A DNA stretch of 64,000 bases. It comes from CAZLWA01 sp964563165. GTDB taxonomy: Bacteria; CLD3; SB21. The stretch covers positions 7,539 to 71,538 of the forward strand of contig CAZLWA010000099.1 in NCBI GenBank assembly GCA_964563165.1, in the 5' to 3' direction. Position 1 is the stretch's first letter, and each line of letters starts with the position of its first letter. Made by a program: the position numbers and the translations under genes. Positions 1 through 8,649 of the stretch are shown here, piece by piece. The notes beneath the pieces are model-generated. The model saw nothing but the letters and a program-made list of their open reading frames with translations. It had not been told where the DNA came from and searched no databases.

Positions 1-136
1 GAAAGATTGGAGAAATTTAAGGTTTAAAACCGTCATTCTGAGCGGCGCTTCGGGTTCAAGGAAGAAGTCCTCAAAAAAAAGGGGCGCCTTCCTTCAACTC
101 ATTGCGACATTCGAAAATTCTTAATTGATAAATGAT

Positions 137-170
137 AACTGAACAACTGACAACTGACAACTGACAACTA
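137..170. repeat. Heptanucleotide tandem array (AACTGAC)
   Basis: About five units of 7 bp (AACTGAA, then AACTGAC repeated). The TAG stop codon of the protease gene on the minus strand (168-170) lies at its edge. It is the leftmost member of a family of 7-bp arrays spread over the window. The first 136 bases hold no gene; bases 31-75 resemble a common dispersed intergenic sequence (GTCATTCTGAGC). Confidence 0.85.
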
Positions 171-1274
171 TTGAGCTTTTCCCAAAATCAATTTCACTTT
201 AAAAACTTTTTTATCACGGACGATTTCCAGATCCACGACATCCCCCACCCGAAGATCATCGCCTAAAATGACCTTCTTGAAATCGTATTCGCTGTTCACG
301 ACTTTGCCGTTTATTTTCAGGATCACGTCGCTGATCTTGAGGTTCGATTTTTCGGCCGGGCCGTCTTTTTGAACCTCAGAGATCACGATACCGTGCGCAT
401 CGGTCAGTCCCAAATACTGCGCGATCATTTTGTCCACCGATTGATATTTGAATCCCATGGTAAATAGACGATCCACCGAGCCCTTGGCCTTTAAATCCGG
501 TAAAATCTTATTGACGCGGTTGATCGGAATCGCAAATCCGATCCCGATATTGGTTTTCATTTCGCCGCTGCCGCTGTAGATGAACGTATTGATACCGATT
601 ACTTCGCCGAGTGCATTCACCAAGGGCCCGCCGCTGTTGCCGCCGTTGATGGCGGCGTCGGTTTGTATCATGTTCTGATACACGTGCTGCCCCTCGACGA
701 GGCCGAAATCGCGTTTTGTCGCGCTGATAACCCCGATCGTAACCGTCGGCTGATTGTTAATATCAAAAAGGCCGAACGGGTTTCCCAGGGCGATTGCCCA
801 CTCGCCGATGATCAGGTCGTCCGAATCGCCGAACTTCAGGGCGGTAAGTTTTTTATCCGGTTTGATTTTCAATAGCGCAATATCCGTCGTGCGGTCAAGC
901 CCGACAATTTGAGCGGGGTATTTGGAACCGTCCGTGAGCGTGACGATGATCTCGACCGCATTGTCTACCACGTGGTCATTCGTCAGAATATACCCGTCCT
1001 CGGAAATGATAAATCCGGAGCCTAGGGCCTTGACTTTATCAAAATATTTCTGTTTGGGGAAAAATTGGTTGAAAAAATCGTCATTAACAAAAGAGTTCGT
1101 GTACGTATATTCCTTGATCGCTACCACATTGATACCGACGATCGCCGATACGACTTTTTTAACGGCTCTGGTCAATGAATTTTGACGGGAAGAACTCACG
1201 TCGTCCTGGGCGGAAATCATCCTGGAAAACAAAATCGTCATAAACAAGATCGAGAATTTTAATCTGAATTTCAT
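168..1274 (-). CDS. HtrA/DegP-like serine protease with one PDZ domain
   Basis: Periplasmic serine protease of family S1C, expected to degrade or manage misfolded envelope proteins. Residues 1-22 form a signal peptide ending SAQ. The trypsin-like domain carries the full triad: His101 in TNDHVVDN, Asp131 in TTDIALLKI and Ser214 in NGGNSGGPLV. A single PDZ domain follows at about residues 270-365. At 368 aa it is shorter than two-PDZ DegP and nearer in layout to DegS-type proteins, but the N-terminus looks cleavable rather than a retained anchor. It is transcribed alone, away from the transaldolase gene. A short perfect inverted repeat (1316-1330) lies 42 bp upstream of the start and could be an operator. 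Family assignment is firm; whether it acts as DegP, DegQ or DegS cannot be told. Confidence 0.95.
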   Translation of the reverse strand: MKFRLKFSILFMTILFSRMISAQDDVSSSRQNSLTRAVKKVVSAIVGINVVAIKEYTYTNSFVNDDFFNQFFPKQKYFDKVKALGSGFIISEDGYILTNDHVVDNAVEIIVTLTDGSKYPAQIVGLDRTTDIALLKIKPDKKLTALKFGDSDDLIIGEWAIALGNPFGLFDINNQPTVTIGVISATKRDFGLVEGQHVYQNMIQTDAAINGGNSGGPLVNALGEVIGINTFIYSGSGEMKTNIGIGFAIPINRVNKILPDLKAKGSVDRLFTMGFKYQSVDKMIAQYLGLTDAHGIVISEVQKDGPAEKSNLKISDVILKINGKVVNSEYDFKKVILGDDLRVGDVVDLEIVRDKKVFKVKLILGKAQ

Positions 1275-1315
1275 GATGCATCTCTTTTAATAGTGATAAT
1301 GGTAAAGCTGTTTAC

Positions 1316-1330
1316 GGGATAACCTATCCC
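1316..1330. promoter_or_regulatory. Inverted repeat upstream of the protease gene
   Basis: Perfect 6-bp inverted repeat GGGATA-ACC-TATCCC, 42 bp upstream of the protease ATG. Its position would suit an operator for a stress-responsive gene, but no regulator is identified and the site is short enough to be chance. Confidence 0.3.
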
Positions 1331-1349
1331 ATGTTACACCTGTGCCTTT

Positions 1350-1383
1350 AAGAAAAAAAATTCCCCTCCTTTTTAAGGAGGGG
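1350..1383 (-). terminator. Rho-independent terminator after the transaldolase gene
   Basis: Read on the minus strand, a 9-bp GC-rich stem (CCCCTCCTT / AAGGAGGGG, loop of 3) is followed closely by a run of eight T residues. It lies about 90 bp past the transaldolase stop. A second hairpin of the same sequence class (CCCCTCCT-TGGC-AGGAGGGG, 1435-1454) sits between the two, so this terminator seems built from a repeated palindromic element also seen at 57997-58017. Confidence 0.75.
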
Positions 1384-1434
1384 CTAGGGGTGGTTAAAGA
1401 CAATTCTCAAATTCACCGCCCCGTCCTTCGGACA

Positions 1435-1454
1435 CCCCTCCTTGGCAGGAGGGG
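1435..1454. repeat. AGGAGGGG palindrome
   Basis: Perfect 8-bp stem with a 4-nt loop, same sequence as the neighbouring terminator stem at 1363-1383 but without a T-run on either side. It looks like one end of a small palindromic intergenic element whose other end is the terminator. Confidence 0.55.
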
Positions 1455-1475
1455 AACTTTCTGCAAAAATGGACT

Positions 1476-2129
1476 TTACTTTCCGCCCTTCATCTTGGCC
1501 CAGTCTTCAAGGAATTTTTCCAAACCCAGATCCGTCAACGGATGGTGGATCAGCTGATCAATGACTTTCAACGGCATGGTGCAGACATGCGCGCCGATCT
1601 CACAAGCCTGGACGACGTGCATCGGATGCCTGACGCTCGCCACGAGCACTTCCGTCTTGTAACCGTAATTGGTGTAGATCCTGCAAATGTCGTCGATCAA
1701 ACGCATACCGTCCGAACTGATGTCGTCGAGACGTCCGACGAACGGGCTGACGAAGGTCGCGCCGGCTTTTGCGGCGAGCAGCGCCTGGTTCGGAGAAAAG
1801 CATAACGTCACATTCACTTTGATGCCTTCGGATGTAAAGATTTTGCACGCTTGTAAACCCGCTTTGATCAAAGGTACTTTGACCGTAATGTTCTTGTGGA
1901 TTTTCGCAAGCTCATGGCCTTCTTTCAAGATACCCTCCAGATCGGTGCTTACGACTTCGGCGGAAATCGGACCGTCCACTATCTTGCAGATTTCCTTCAA
2001 CAGCTCCGTGAAGTTAATATTCTTCTCTCTGGAAACCAGCGAAGGATTTGTGGTTACACCGTCCAGCAGCCCGAGTGATGCCGCTTCTTTTATCTCATCC
2101 AAATTCGCGGTGTCTATGAAAAATTTCAT
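1476..2129 (-). CDS. tal: Transaldolase, small fructose-6-phosphate aldolase-like type
   Basis: Cytoplasmic class I aldolase of the pentose phosphate pathway, transferring a dihydroxyacetone unit between sugar phosphates. At 217 aa it belongs to the short transaldolase/FSA subfamily (usual length 210-225). The family start FIDTAN is at residues 4-9, GVTTNPSL follows at 24-31, and the Schiff-base lysine is Lys84 in ITVKVPLI. FSA aldolases and true short transaldolases cannot be separated by eye; the short enzymes of this group are usually transaldolases. Single-gene unit, divergent from uvrB and ending in a hairpin terminator. Confidence 0.93.
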   Translation of the reverse strand: MKFFIDTANLDEIKEAASLGLLDGVTTNPSLVSREKNINFTELLKEICKIVDGPISAEVVSTDLEGILKEGHELAKIHKNITVKVPLIKAGLQACKIFTSEGIKVNVTLCFSPNQALLAAKAGATFVSPFVGRLDDISSDGMRLIDDICRIYTNYGYKTEVLVASVRHPMHVVQACEIGAHVCTMPLKVIDQLIHHPLTDLGLEKFLEDWAKMKGGK

Positions 2130-2457
2130 ACTTACTCCTTTTTGATCTTTATGTTAAGTGAAAATATTTCGATTGACCAAAAATAAAATAATCGGAAGTC
2201 GAATGCAAGAGATTTAATTTGGGCGCCAAGCGCGTGGCACCTGATCTTCGTTGCGTTTCTCCGGCCCCTTTCTGTATCGCGCATGATACGGTCATCGCTT
2301 GGCGGCCATCCCAAAAAGAATTTGCAGCTTAATTACTATTTGAAATAATTTGATGAATTGACTATCTTGTAATCGGTTATTCCACACGGGTCCTTTGATA
2401 CGCCGGAAAGAGCCGGCAAAATATATTCTCACATTTCCGTTAATCCTGTAGAAATTC
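2130..2457. other. Divergent intergenic region with a structured element
   Basis: This gap between the divergent transaldolase and uvrB genes has no convincing coding sequence. It holds a long-range inverted repeat (GGCGCCAAGCG at 2222-2232 against CGCTTGGCGGCC at 2296-2307) enclosing a small hairpin (GTATC-GCGCAT-GATAC, 2274-2289), then a sigma-70-like promoter for uvrB. No tRNA or known riboswitch core was recognised. Confidence 0.5.
2340..2368 (+). promoter_or_regulatory. Sigma-70-like promoter of uvrB
   Basis: TTGAAA (2340-2345), 17-bp spacer, TATCTT (2363-2368), ending 89 bp before the uvrB ATG. The same -10 hexamer and spacing occur upstream of asd. No clear LexA-type box was recognised nearby. 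Confidence 0.6.
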
Positions 2458-4470
2458 ATGAACCTTAAAAATCCCAAGCCCTTTAAGCTCGCCACCGATT
2501 TTAAACTGGAAGGCGATCAGAAACTCGCGGTGGAAGCCCTTGTGCGGGGGCTTTTGAGCGGAGAAAAATTTCAGACCCTGCTCGGCGTGACCGGTTCCGG
2601 TAAAACATTTACCATGGCGAACGTGATCGAACAGATCGGCAAACCGACTTTGATCATGTCGCATAATAAAACGCTCGCCGCTCAGCTGTATGGCGAACTG
2701 AAACAATTTTTTCCCGAAAACGCCGTCGAATATTTTATCAGCTACTACGATTACTACCAGCCCGAAGCATATGTGCCGTCGAGCGATACGTTCATCGAAA
2801 AAGACATGTCCATCAACGATGAGATCGAAAAACTGCGCCTGCGTGCGACCAGTTCCCTGCTCGAGAGGCAGGATGTGATCATCGTCGCATCGGTCAGCTG
2901 CATCTACGGTATCGGCTCACCGGAAGATTATAAGGAAATGTTCGTCTTCGTTGAAAAGGGGCAAAAGATCGAGCGCAACCGTATCCTCGAACGTCTCGTG
3001 GAAATGCAATACAACCGGAACGACATGGACTTCAAGCGCGCCACCTTCCGTGTGCGCGGCGACGTGATCGACATATATCCGGCGTACGATGACGAATTCA
3101 TTCGGGTGGAAATGTTCGGCGATACCATTGACCAGATCTCTTATCACGAGCCGGTTTCGAACAAGCTGATAAAAAAAGCCGCGACGGCGATTGTTTTTCC
3201 CGCCACGCATTTTGTGACGACGGAAAGTAAAATACACCAGGCGATCTTACGCATTCAGGAGGAACTCGCCGGGCGTCTCGCGCTGCTGCGCTCGCAAAAT
3301 AAACTCGTCGAAGCCCAGCGGCTCGAGCAGCGTACAAAATACGATATCGAAATGATGCTGGAACTCGGTTATTGTTCCGGTATCGAAAATTACTCGCGGC
3401 ATATTGCCGGGCGCGCCGAAGGCGAGCGTCCCGCGTGTCTGATCGATTATTTCCCGACGGATTTTCTGATGTTCATGGATGAATCGCACGTTTCCCTTCC
3501 GCAGGTTCGCGCCATGTATAACGGCGACCGTGCGCGAAAGACAACGCTGGTCGAGTACGGCTTTCGTTTGCCGTCGGCACTGGACAATCGCCCGCTGAAA
3601 TTCGAGGAATTTGAATCGATGATCCCGCAAGTGATCTTCGTCAGCGCCACGCCTGCGGATTATGAATTACAGAAATCACAGGGCGTAATCATCGAGCAGA
3701 TCATCCGTCCGACGGGACTGCTTGATCCGGTCATCGAAGTCCGCCCGGTCAAGAATCAAATTGACGACCTGATTCACGAGATCCGCACATGCGCGGCGAA
3801 ACACGAGCGCGTACTGGTGACCACGCTGACCAAGCGCATGGCGGAGGATTTAACGGAATACCTGGCGAATATCAATATCCGCGTTCGGTATATGCACTCT
3901 GAAATCGACTCCCTCGAGCGCATGAACATTCTGCGCGAACTGCGGTTAGAAAAATTCGATGTGCTGGTGGGGATCAATTTATTGCGAGAAGGCCTGGACC
4001 TGCCGGAAGTTTCGCTGGTCGCAATCATTGATGCCGACAAAGAGGGCTTCTTGCGCAGCGAGCGTTCGCTGATGCAGACCGCGGGCCGCGCCGCGCGTCA
4101 CGTGAACGGAAAGGTCATTTTTTATGCGGACAAGATCACCGATTCGATGAAAGCCGTCATAGACGAAACCGGTCGCCGGCGGGCGCTGCAGATTCAATTT
4201 AATAAAGATCATGACATTACGCCGAAGACGATCCTGAAAACCAAAGAACAGATCATGCAGGCGACCTCTGTCGCAGATTATTTTGTCTATCAGAATGAAC
4301 GTGAAGAACGTAAATTGGTTGCCGAATCCCAGCCGGATTACGATGCAATGCTGTCTGCGGGCGACAAGCAGCAATTGATCAAAAAATTAAAAAGCGAAAT
4401 GCTGGATGCCGTTAAAAAGCTCGAATTTGAAAAAGCCGCACAGCTGCGGGATCAGATCGTGAAACTGGAA

Positions 4471-4476
<6 letters not shown>
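2458..4476 (+). CDS. uvrB: UvrABC system protein B, excinuclease subunit
   Basis: Damage-verifying helicase of nucleotide excision repair; it is loaded on DNA by UvrA and recruits UvrC. The 672-aa length is typical. Walker A GVTGSGKT is at residues 43-50. The aromatic beta-hairpin that probes damage follows at about 96-107 (YYDYYQPEAYVP). DESHVSLPQVRAM is near 341, and the RecA2 motifs with the Q-R-GRAAR block come after that. The last 35 residues form a UVR domain that contacts UvrC. The start is supported by the family N-terminus and the promoter. The TGA stop lies inside the first unit of a 7-bp repeat array filling the gap to the next gene. Confidence 0.98.
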
Positions 4477-4604
<128 letters not shown>

Positions 4605-5387
4605 ATGATCAATAAAGTCATTCTAGTCCTCATTATCATACAGATGGCCGCCTGCGGCAAGGACGAACGATTGCGTCAGGCGGAAACGTATTTTCACAAG
4701 GGGCTGGTATTGGAAAAGGAGGGTAACTTCTCATCCGCCGCCGCACAGTATCAGGCGGCCCTCCTGGCATTTCCCGCATACAAAGAGGCCCGTTTTCAAT
4801 TAGGAAATGTCTACGATAAATTGAACCTTCCCGCCAAAGCGCGTGAAGAATATCTGTTGTACATAGAAACCGACCCCAACGACGCCCGGGCCTACAACAA
4901 TCTCGGCAATGCAGAGGGGCAATTAAACAGACTGGACGAGGCGATCGCGGATTATGAAAAAGCGATTGCGCTCGATCCCGCTTTGGCGACCGCACATTAT
5001 AACCTGGGGCATGCCTATTTTTTGAAGAATGATTTTACCCGTGCGGAAGCGGAATTAAGAAAAGCCGTGGATGGGTCTCCCGGCGAATTCAAATTCCGTC
5101 AGGCGTTGGCCTTGCTCTACTCCACGCAGCAAAAGAACGCTGAAGCCATTGCCCTGCTTCAGCCGCGGGACACCAACCCGCAAGCGCATTTTCAATTAGC
5201 CATGGCTTATAAGAATGAAAAACGCTATGATGAAGCCGTTCGTGAACTGGAAATTTACTTATCCATGATCGATCATGCGCAGTCCCAAACGATCATTCGT
5301 AACCTGATTCGCGAAATCAAACAGGCGCAGAATGAAGAAAAGCTGGCCCTTCAGCGCCGGCGTTTAAACGCATTGAAAAACAAATAA
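4605..5387 (+). CDS. TPR-repeat lipoprotein
   Basis: Predicted envelope lipoprotein of 260 aa. From the ATG at 4605 there is a short signal sequence with a lipobox ending MAAC (Cys17). The rest is about six tetratricopeptide repeats (for example AYNNLGNAEGQLNRLDEAI), a scaffold for protein-protein contacts, ending in a basic helix. The longer frame from 4515 only translates the 7-bp repeat array and would bury the lipobox, so I prefer 4605. There is no good ribosome-binding site in front because the repeat abuts the ATG, and expression may depend on the array. The partner is unknown. The sigma factor gene follows 53 bp later. Confidence 0.85.
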   Translation: MINKVILVLIIIQMAACGKDERLRQAETYFHKGLVLEKEGNFSSAAAQYQAALLAFPAYKEARFQLGNVYDKLNLPAKAREEYLLYIETDPNDARAYNNLGNAEGQLNRLDEAIADYEKAIALDPALATAHYNLGHAYFLKNDFTRAEAELRKAVDGSPGEFKFRQALALLYSTQQKNAEAIALLQPRDTNPQAHFQLAMAYKNEKRYDEAVRELEIYLSMIDHAQSQTIIRNLIREIKQAQNEEKLALQRRRLNALKNK

Positions 5388-5440
5388 ATTTGATTTACAT
5401 TGGATGCAGTTTGGCATTAATAAACAGTTGGATAAGGTTG

Positions 5441-6046
5441 ATGAATTCTGAGATGACCTCGTACGAAACGGCCACGATCGAATCCGATCAAAAAATCATT
5501 GAACGCATTCGGCTCGGCGATGAAAAAGTCCTCGTTCATCTGTATCACAACAACCTGGCAATGGTGCGCAAGTACGTTACCGACAACAGCGGCCATGAAG
5601 ATGACGCGCAGGATATGCTGCAGGACGCGTTGATTGTTCTTTGGGAAAACGTGGCGCGCGGCGAATTTGACCTGACCTCTAAGATCAGCACCTATATCTA
5701 TTCGGTGGTCCGGAATAAATGGCTGCGTGAGATCACGAAGCGCCGCATCGGTAAGATCAGCTCATTGGAAAATTATGAAGTTGGGGAAGAACGCATCGAC
5801 GCGCTGAGAAATATCATTCACAAGGAAGAATATAAGATCATTCTCAAGTGCATTGACGGGCTGGGCGCGACATGCCGGCGTGTGCTGATCATGTTCTATC
5901 TGGAAGAAAAAGGAATGGAAGAGATCGCCCGCGCGCTTAAGTTCAACAATACCGACGTCGCCAAAGCCAAAAAATGGCAGTGTAAGAAAGAGCTGGAAAA
6001 ACTTGTTAAAAAGTATTTTAAAGAATCCCCTAAATCCCCTATTTAA
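5441..6046 (+). CDS. RNA polymerase ECF-type sigma factor
   Basis: 201-aa sigma-70 family factor of the extracytoplasmic-function type. Region 2 is visible around DDAQDMLQDALIVLWENV, with the aromatic and acidic positions used for core binding and -10 melting. Region 4 includes CRRVLIMFYLEEKGMEEIARAL, a helix-turn-helix for -35 recognition. The ATG at 5441 has AAGG just upstream; the TTG 51 bp earlier adds residues unlike the family. The next gene, 15 bp on, encodes a single-span membrane protein expected to be its anti-sigma partner. The stimulus is unknown. Confidence 0.9.
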   Translation: MNSEMTSYETATIESDQKIIERIRLGDEKVLVHLYHNNLAMVRKYVTDNSGHEDDAQDMLQDALIVLWENVARGEFDLTSKISTYIYSVVRNKWLREITKRRIGKISSLENYEVGEERIDALRNIIHKEEYKIILKCIDGLGATCRRVLIMFYLEEKGMEEIARALKFNNTDVAKAKKWQCKKELEKLVKKYFKESPKSPI

Positions 6047-6061
6047 GAAGTAAAGAAGCGT

Positions 6062-6952
6062 ATGATAACCCGGGAAGTTCAGAGTTGGCTTGATGAGAAC
6101 GAAATCCTCGACAAACATATATTCGGAACATTGGCGGATGCGGACCGGACGCGTTTGCAAAGGCTGATGAACGATCATCCCGAATTGCTCGAGGAATTGG
6201 AACTCAGCCAAATGATCATCGCCGGTATCCGGCAGCATGGGCGGCGGGAAATGAAACGCCGTTTGCGGATCGGCCTGGAATCTGTCAACGCACCGGCCGC
6301 TTCTTCGTCGTTTTTCGTTTATTTAAGAGTCGCGGCGGCGGTCATGGTACTGCTGGGTTCGTCTTACTTGGTGTATGAACTCTTTTTGAATAACACACCT
6401 GCCGCGCCGGTCGCGCAGGATGAATTAAAAAAAGAGGACACCGTGGCGACGGTGCCTAAAGCGGAAAAATCGGATTCGGAAATTAACTCTCAGACGTTTG
6501 CCGCCAAGAAAAGTGCGGGCAAGCCTGCATTCGATCAGAAACCGGCTCTCGCGGCCGCACCGGCCGAAACCATCGTGACCGTCCATAATCAAAAGTTCCG
6601 TGTCGAAGCCGCGATGATCCCCAAAGCGAACGAGATCAAGATTTTGCTTACGCTCGAGGCCGGGAAAAAAGAAATGGACAGTAAGCTGCTTTTCAAGAAT
6701 CCCATCGACCTGACCGCCGTCAACATCAAGGAGACACAAGGAGAGCAAAACGGCACATTAACATGGTTCTATGTGTTTTACGAGAATCACATTCTGAATG
6801 TGTATTTGGATAACAGCAAATACCTGAACGATTTCAAGAATGCGACCCTCACCGAGAGCCTGTCCGTATTGACGCTGCAAACCAGTCGGGCATCTTATGT
6901 CGTAGACCTCACGGCAAAAGACAAATTCAAAAAAGCCGTCCTGAAACCCTGA
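6062..6952 (+). CDS. Probable membrane anti-sigma factor
   Basis: 296 aa. The first about 75 residues are an acidic, helical cytoplasmic domain of the kind that binds sigma factors (...DKHIFGTLADADRTRLQRL...). A single membrane span follows at about 85-108, then a low-complexity Ala/Pro/Lys linker (about 115-165) and a periplasmic beta-rich domain. There is no zinc-binding HxxxCxxC motif, so it is not a classic ZAS protein. Identification rests on its position directly after an ECF sigma gene and on topology. It overlaps the next gene by one base (TGATG), suggesting coupled translation. Confidence 0.6.
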   Translation: MITREVQSWLDENEILDKHIFGTLADADRTRLQRLMNDHPELLEELELSQMIIAGIRQHGRREMKRRLRIGLESVNAPAASSSFFVYLRVAAAVMVLLGSSYLVYELFLNNTPAAPVAQDELKKEDTVATVPKAEKSDSEINSQTFAAKKSAGKPAFDQKPALAAAPAETIVTVHNQKFRVEAAMIPKANEIKILLTLEAGKKEMDSKLLFKNPIDLTAVNIKETQGEQNGTLTWFYVFYENHILNVYLDNSKYLNDFKNATLTESLSVLTLQTSRASYVVDLTAKDKFKKAVLKP

Positions 6953-7563
6953 TGGCCGCCCCTCAACTCAAACTTGGCGGGATTATATTGACTGGAGGGC
7001 AGTCCCGGCGCATGGCTACGGATAAATATCTTCTTCCCTTCTTTCATTCTACGCTCATCGAGCATCTCGTTGTGGAACTTAAGAAATCCGTCGAAAAAGT
7101 TATTCTCATTACGAATGAACCGGAAAAAATTGACTTCCTGCCGGAGCAGAAATACAAAGACATTTTTTCCGTTTCCTGCGCGCTCAGCGGGCTGCATGCC
7201 GGCCTTGTCCATTCAACTTATGAATTCAATTTTGTACTGGCGTGTGACCTTCCGCTGTTTGATGCAGGCATTACAGACCTTTTCATGGAACAATTGGAAG
7301 CAAAGACACTGGCTGTCGTTTCACAAACCGACCGTGGGGTCGAATCCCTTTGCGGAATCTATTCGAAACGGTGCATTCCTTTGATCGAGACCATGTTCGA
7401 AGAAAACAATTATGCCCTCAACGAATTGCTCCCAAAGCTATCCGCCCGTATCATTCCATCAGCCCGGATTGAATCGCACACTCATCCGGATGTATTTTTC
7501 AATATGAATACGCCGGAAGAATATCAGGAAGCCCTGCGCCTTTTCTCCAGACGCCAAAACTGA
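6952..7563 (+). CDS. mobA: Molybdenum cofactor guanylyltransferase, MobA-like
   Basis: 203-aa nucleotidyltransferase predicted to attach GMP to molybdopterin, giving the bis-MGD form of the cofactor. The N-terminal nucleotide loop LTGGQSRRMATDK matches the MobA consensus with its Arg and Lys, and ACDLPLFD is the metal-binding block near residue 100. The C-terminal half is short, as in MobA. It starts one base into the stop of the anti-sigma gene. No molybdoenzyme is obvious in the window; the ActB subunit resembles molybdopterin oxidoreductases, but studied ACIII complexes lack that cofactor. Confidence 0.85.
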   Translation: MAAPQLKLGGIILTGGQSRRMATDKYLLPFFHSTLIEHLVVELKKSVEKVILITNEPEKIDFLPEQKYKDIFSVSCALSGLHAGLVHSTYEFNFVLACDLPLFDAGITDLFMEQLEAKTLAVVSQTDRGVESLCGIYSKRCIPLIETMFEENNYALNELLPKLSARIIPSARIESHTHPDVFFNMNTPEEYQEALRLFSRRQN

Positions 7564-7629
7564 CACGTCATAAACTTTTTTTCTTGTAATTGAGGCGGAG
7601 TTGTATTAACCTTGCCAGCTTTTGAGAAA

Positions 7630-8202
7630 ATGATTCCGATAGCAAAAATGAATGGATTCCCTATGTTAATGTATTTGCCCTTGTGGCTGTTGATGACCGT
7701 TCCCGTCATGGCACAGGAAAATATCGACGTGGACGTAAAGACGCACGTAGATATGATCATTAAAAGTCTTTCCTATGACTCAAAATTGTCCGGCGGGACC
7801 ATCCTGGTTTTGTCAAGAAATTCAGAAAATGACAACGGCGCCAGGGCCGTTGATAATTTGTCCGGAAAAAATATTAAGAACCGTCCCGTTGAAATTTTCC
7901 AGACGGCCTATACGGGAAAGAGCTCGTTCGATCCGTTGATCGCGGGCAATATTAAAATCAATGTGATTTATCTTTGCGATGATCTACTCGCATCCCAACT
8001 GAAGGAAATCGGGGAATTCTGTTATACCCATAAAATTATCACGGCCACAGGCGTGCCCGCCTTCGTAGAAAAGGGATATGCCTGTTTTTTCGTAATGCTT
8101 GAAAACAATAAACCGAAATTAGTGGTGAATCTGAATAAAATGAAGGATGAGGGGCATCAGTTTTCGGCGTCTTATCTGAAGATGGCAAAGATTGTACAGT
8201 AA
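7630..8202 (+). CDS. YfiR-like (DUF4154) exported protein
   Basis: About 190 aa with a hydrophobic N-terminal signal segment ending near VMAQ. The C-terminal pattern matches YfiR/DUF4154: a TATGVPAFVEKG turn, then a strand with FFVMLENNKPKLVVNLNK and a final helix (SASYLKMAKIV). In Pseudomonas, YfiR is a periplasmic repressor of a membrane diguanylate cyclase; no cyclase is adjacent here, so only family resemblance is claimed. ATG 7630 follows GAGAAA; ATG 7648 is an alternative. The TTG at 7612 seems less likely. Confidence 0.7.
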   Translation: MIPIAKMNGFPMLMYLPLWLLMTVPVMAQENIDVDVKTHVDMIIKSLSYDSKLSGGTILVLSRNSENDNGARAVDNLSGKNIKNRPVEIFQTAYTGKSSFDPLIAGNIKINVIYLCDDLLASQLKEIGEFCYTHKIITATGVPAFVEKGYACFFVMLENNKPKLVVNLNKMKDEGHQFSASYLKMAKIVQ

Positions 8203-8207
8203 AGCCG

Positions 8208-8498
8208 CTATTTTTGTTTTCCGACCGTATTGATCGTTACGCGGACTTCAGTTTGCTGGACAGTCGAATCTTGTTCTTTTCTTTTCATTCCCCGCGCCTG
8301 TGCCACTGCTGCCGCTAAATTCGTTTCTTTCAGAAACTCATAGCCCTCTAGTTGAACGGTTTCCAATTTGTCGAAATTCTTTGTGCGGGCATAGACCACC
8401 AGCATTTCGGCGCCGAAGGGCGCGGCGCATTCAAATTCGGCCGGTAATTCCACAACCTGATTTACTTTAGATTGATCGATGTAATAGTCGTCGTACAA
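8208..8498 (-). pseudogene. C-terminal fragment resembling DUF4384 proteins
   Basis: About 96 residues, open upstream only to 8516, where the frame meets a stop. The stretch with FECAAPFGAEMLVVYA and the tail resemble the end of DUF4384 domains, which are often linked to bacterial caspases. In the shifted frame just upstream (about 8500-8512) the codons give NADAV, so a frameshift near 8500 plus stops at 8517-8545 is likely. It lies 150 bp beyond the caspase gene on the same strand. A short real gene starting at TTG 8498 is the alternative, but no ribosome-binding site supports it. Confidence 0.5.
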
Positions 8499-8629
8499 TA
8501 CGGCACGGCGTCCGCATTATTGTCCTAATTTCCTCATTTTCATGGGAGTTTTTCTGGAGCCGGCCCAGAGTATCCACGAATGATACGATCACCATTGGAC
8601 CATCGCAGAACATTCATTTCTCAATGGTT

Positions 8630-8646
8630 CCTTACTTAAAGTAAGG
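8630..8646. terminator. Palindrome at the caspase gene 3' end
   Basis: CCTTACTT-A-AAGTAAGG is a near-perfect 8-bp stem 3 bp beyond the caspase stop codon. No strong T-run follows, so it may only stabilise the transcript end. Confidence 0.35.
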
Positions 8647-8649
8647 TAG

